Positions 13,448-15,814 of a DNA stretch of 15,814 nucleotides are shown piece after piece. The DNA is from Alphaproteobacteria bacterium (GTDB lineage: Bacteria > Pseudomonadota > Alphaproteobacteria > Rs-D84), in contig JAGCOU010000059.1 in the NCBI GenBank assembly GCA_017642565.1, positions 1 to 15,814 on the forward strand, read 5' to 3'. The number at the start of each line of letters is the position of its first letter. Positions within the stretch are counted from its first letter, which is position 1. The position numbers and the translations under genes are program-made. The notes below the pieces were generated by a model that had not been told where the DNA came from, did no database searches, and saw nothing but the letters and a program-made list of their open reading frames with translations.

Positions 13448-15814
13448 ATGGCAAACAAAAATACTTTTAAACGCACAATTATATGGACTTTTATATTTTT
13501 AATCGCGGCTTTAACAGTCGCAATACTGGTAATTCCGCCAGCAATGAATCTTAATTTTCTTAAACCAAAAATAGAAAATATAATTTTGACCGAAACTGGC
13601 GTCCCCGCAGAAATCAAAGGAAACATAAACTTTAGTCTTTTGGGACGCGCTACGATTGTCGCAAATAATGTAAAGATTCCTAATGGAACAATATCATCTT
13701 GTGAATTTGCAATTCCGTTTTTTGACATATTCAACTTGGAAAACGCCAAACTTTCGAGCGATATCGTTGTTAACAAAGCCTCTGTATTCATAGAAAAACT
13801 GGTTCCTTTTGAACTGGACAATAAAATCATAGTTCACGATTCCAAGATACAGTTTCTCAACAAAGAATACTCAATTATCTATGCAGATTTATCAAAAGAT
13901 TCTGTGGAAGCAATCGTAAGAACAGACCAACACAAATATGAAATAAAATCTCACGATAATAAATTTATAATTAAAAACAAAAATAATGATTTAAATTTAT
14001 CAGGTAAATTATTGCCGGATGGTGGCGCAACAGCACACATTGATATCACGGCACAAAATATAAACAGATGGTTTGAATTTTCTAAGCCTCGTATTACTGG
14101 TCAGTTTCCTGTATCTGCTGATGTATTTTGGGATGGCGGGTATGGTGTAAACTTTTACAACATATCTGCAAACGGCATATCTGGCGAAGTAACATTCCAA
14201 GATAATGGCTACAGAATAGTAAAATTAAAATCTCAATCTGCGGATTATGATTTAAGTTTCTTTTTAAAAAATCCTGATATATTACAACGCGCATCATTTA
14301 ATCTAGATTTTTACGGGACATTAAAATTTGCAGACAAAACTTTCAATCATGTCAAAATGATTACCACAGGTTTTAATGACCAAGTTGAAATAAAAACAAT
14401 AATTGCTGACGATTTAAATATCCAAAGCGGAACCATAGATGCAAATGGCGCACACAATGTTTTTGTAACACTGCCAGAAAATGGGATAACTACGACATGC
14501 TTGTTTAATGGTACGCCTAAGAAATGGTCTTGTAACAATTTTTCTTATGGGAATAAAATAAGTGGCAACATGTCTGTTGACGAACATGAATTTAACATTG
14601 ATATTTATTCTCACGAACCTTTTTCAGACATACAATATATTGTCAATTCTGCACTTAGCCTAGGCGACAATGGGACAGTAAATTTTGATATGCCAGACAT
14701 GAACGGAACTATACATATAAAAAACAAAAAATATTCCGTATTGTATAGCCATTTAAAAAACAAATCTTTGGAATGGGCAAAAATAGATTTACCTTTTGTT
14801 CCAGATTTTATGAAACAAGAAAAAGGTAATTTTACTTGGACCAAAGACTCTATGATTTTTACTCCAAATTCTGGTGATTGGCAATTATCTACAACCAAAG
14901 ACTTTTTTATTATTCATGGTGATAACTTTAAAAAATGGTTATCTGATGTAGATTTGCAATCTTTGCGAGATTTACCATATTCAGTATCTGGCAACTATAA
15001 AAATGGGAACATATCAAATTTAATAATTGAAATTGCACATCAAAGATTTGCAGGCACTGCATCTGGAAAATCAATTACTTTAAAAACAAATATTTTTAAT
15101 TTGGATAATTTTCTAAATCCATATTTTATAAATAATTTTGAAGATTTAGCTTTCTTTACAAACGCACCTATGATGTTGCCTTTTGATTTAGGTGTTAATA
15201 TCGCTCTGGCTTCTAATAGTCTGGTTTACAAATCACAAACATATAATAATTTTGTATACTCTTTGCATGATGATGTTCAAACATTTTCAATTACAGATTC
15301 TAGTCGTGGCAACATACTCGCAACTATTACAAAAAACAATATAAAATATGCATTAAATATCCAGTTAAATAAATTTGTATTTAACGAAAAAATACTACCT
15401 ACAAATATGCCACTTAATATTTCTAATACTATGATTACAGGAGATATACAATTAAACACTTATGGGAAAATTGCACATGATATTTTGGATAATCTTAATG
15501 GGACTTTTGATATCTCATTTTACGGTGGAAAAATTTATGGTTTTGGATTTGATGATTTTTATGCGTCTGCTCCGTCCTTAACAATATTAAACGGAGAATA
15601 TGCCTTGTATGACGCACTGTTGAGCGGTATAACACAACTCAAAAAAATGCACATCAGTGGCACATACGAAAACGGCAACATAAAAACGACCTTGCCTTTG
15701 AGTTTATCAATGAGACATGTTGATGCATCTGGAACACTGGAAATCAAAAACAACGAAATGTTTGCAAAATTAAATTTGGTTTTACGCGGAACATCTGCAT
15801 CACCAGAACCCATA
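13448..15814 (+). CDS. AsmA-like envelope protein, C-terminus cut by the window
   Basis: One open frame of 789 codons runs from an ATG with AAGGA (13435-13439) to the last base without a stop. The N-terminus has one membrane helix (about residues 10-30), then the AsmA-type start: a G-V-P-A-E-I-K-G-N-I pattern (51-60) and L-L-G-R-A-T-I-x-A-N-N-V-K-I (64-77). The long middle is rich in beta strands, as in the extended beta-groove proteins that bridge the envelope. Near residues 683-700 is the C-terminal AsmA hallmark L-N-G-T-F-D-I-S-F-Y-G-G-K-I-Y-G-F. Family members (AsmA, TamB, YhdP) affect outer-membrane assembly or phospholipid transport. It is longer than E. coli AsmA (617). Most of the protein is present, because the hallmark normally lies near the end. 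It diverges from uvrB. Confidence 0.85.
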   Translation, partial: MANKNTFKRTIIWTFIFLIAALTVAILVIPPAMNLNFLKPKIENIILTETGVPAEIKGNINFSLLGRATIVANNVKIPNGTISSCEFAIPFFDIFNLENAKLSSDIVVNKASVFIEKLVPFELDNKIIVHDSKIQFLNKEYSIIYADLSKDSVEAIVRTDQHKYEIKSHDNKFIIKNKNNDLNLSGKLLPDGGATAHIDITAQNINRWFEFSKPRITGQFPVSADVFWDGGYGVNFYNISANGISGEVTFQDNGYRIVKLKSQSADYDLSFFLKNPDILQRASFNLDFYGTLKFADKTFNHVKMITTGFNDQVEIKTIIADDLNIQSGTIDANGAHNVFVTLPENGITTTCLFNGTPKKWSCNNFSYGNKISGNMSVDEHEFNIDIYSHEPFSDIQYIVNSALSLGDNGTVNFDMPDMNGTIHIKNKKYSVLYSHLKNKSLEWAKIDLPFVPDFMKQEKGNFTWTKDSMIFTPNSGDWQLSTTKDFFIIHGDNFKKWLSDVDLQSLRDLPYSVSGNYKNGNISNLIIEIAHQRFAGTASGKSITLKTNIFNLDNFLNPYFINNFEDLAFFTNAPMMLPFDLGVNIALASNSLVYKSQTYNNFVYSLHDDVQTFSITDSSRGNILATITKNNIKYALNIQLNKFVFNEKILPTNMPLNISNTMITGDIQLNTYGKIAHDILDNLNGTFDISFYGGKIYGFGFDDFYASAPSLTILNGEYALYDALLSGITQLKKMHISGTYENGNIKTTLPLSLSMRHVDASGTLEIKNNEMFAKLNLVLRGTSASPEPI

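Noticed and set aside
13420..13830. Minus-strand frame of 136 codons
   Set aside because: It is antisense to the start of the AsmA-like gene, whose frame is open for 789 codons.
1..15814. CRISPR arrays, insertion sequences, attachment sites
   Set aside because: No regularly spaced direct repeats, transposase genes or paired terminal inverted repeats were seen.

Overview
The window is AT-rich DNA from a Gram-negative bacterium. Lol lipoprotein-sorting genes, an AsmA-like protein, FtsQ/FtsA and several lipoproteins all imply an outer membrane. The gene set and codon use fit an AT-rich, compact alphaproteobacterium, possibly host-associated. This is inference: no rRNA or other taxonomic marker is present. 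TGA is used as a stop codon, so the code is standard. No tRNA, rRNA, CRISPR array or insertion sequence was recognised.

Left part (1-3661). Bases 1-298 hold no convincing gene but can fold into several stems and end in an intrinsic terminator, so they may be the 3' part of an RNA. An orphan gene with a C-terminal coiled coil follows (354-1145). Next is a divergent pair, a GNAT acetyltransferase (minus) and an APH/choline-kinase-like phosphotransferase (plus). Their two predicted promoters share one palindromic -35 hexamer. A second divergent pair of small orphan genes follows, encoding a 50-residue basic protein and a 102-residue protein.

Middle (3371-8026, minus strand). Six genes with 8-36 bp gaps form a probable envelope operon. 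In order of transcription they encode a 107-residue orphan, a secretin-like lipoprotein, LolC-type permease, LolD ATPase, a single-TM periplasmic protein with two CG-I cysteine modules, and a single-TM cysteine-rich mini-protein. The operon ends at a bidirectional terminator at 3343-3366. LolCD feeds lipoproteins towards the outer membrane, and the first recognisable gene of the operon encodes a lipoprotein, which makes a functional link plausible.

Right part (8101-10998, plus strand). A small lipoprotein gene is followed by ftsQ, and ftsQ overlaps a single reading frame joining FtsA to ribulose-phosphate 3-epimerase (Rpe). This FtsA-Rpe fusion is the most striking object here. The FtsA part keeps its nucleotide-binding motifs and a C-terminal amphipathic basic helix. 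The Rpe part keeps the metal and acid/base residues. ftsZ and the other dcw genes are not adjacent. Both the lipoprotein gene and ftsQ have a -10 box ending exactly 7 nt before the ATG, which predicts leaderless mRNAs.

Far right. uvrB and tsaE (minus) are nearly overlapping, and tsaE converges on the ftsA-rpe end with a 15-bp antisense overlap. Diverging from uvrB is an AsmA-like gene that runs off the right edge. All four divergent intergenic regions are under 135 bp and carry adjacent, shared or interleaved sigma70-type promoters.
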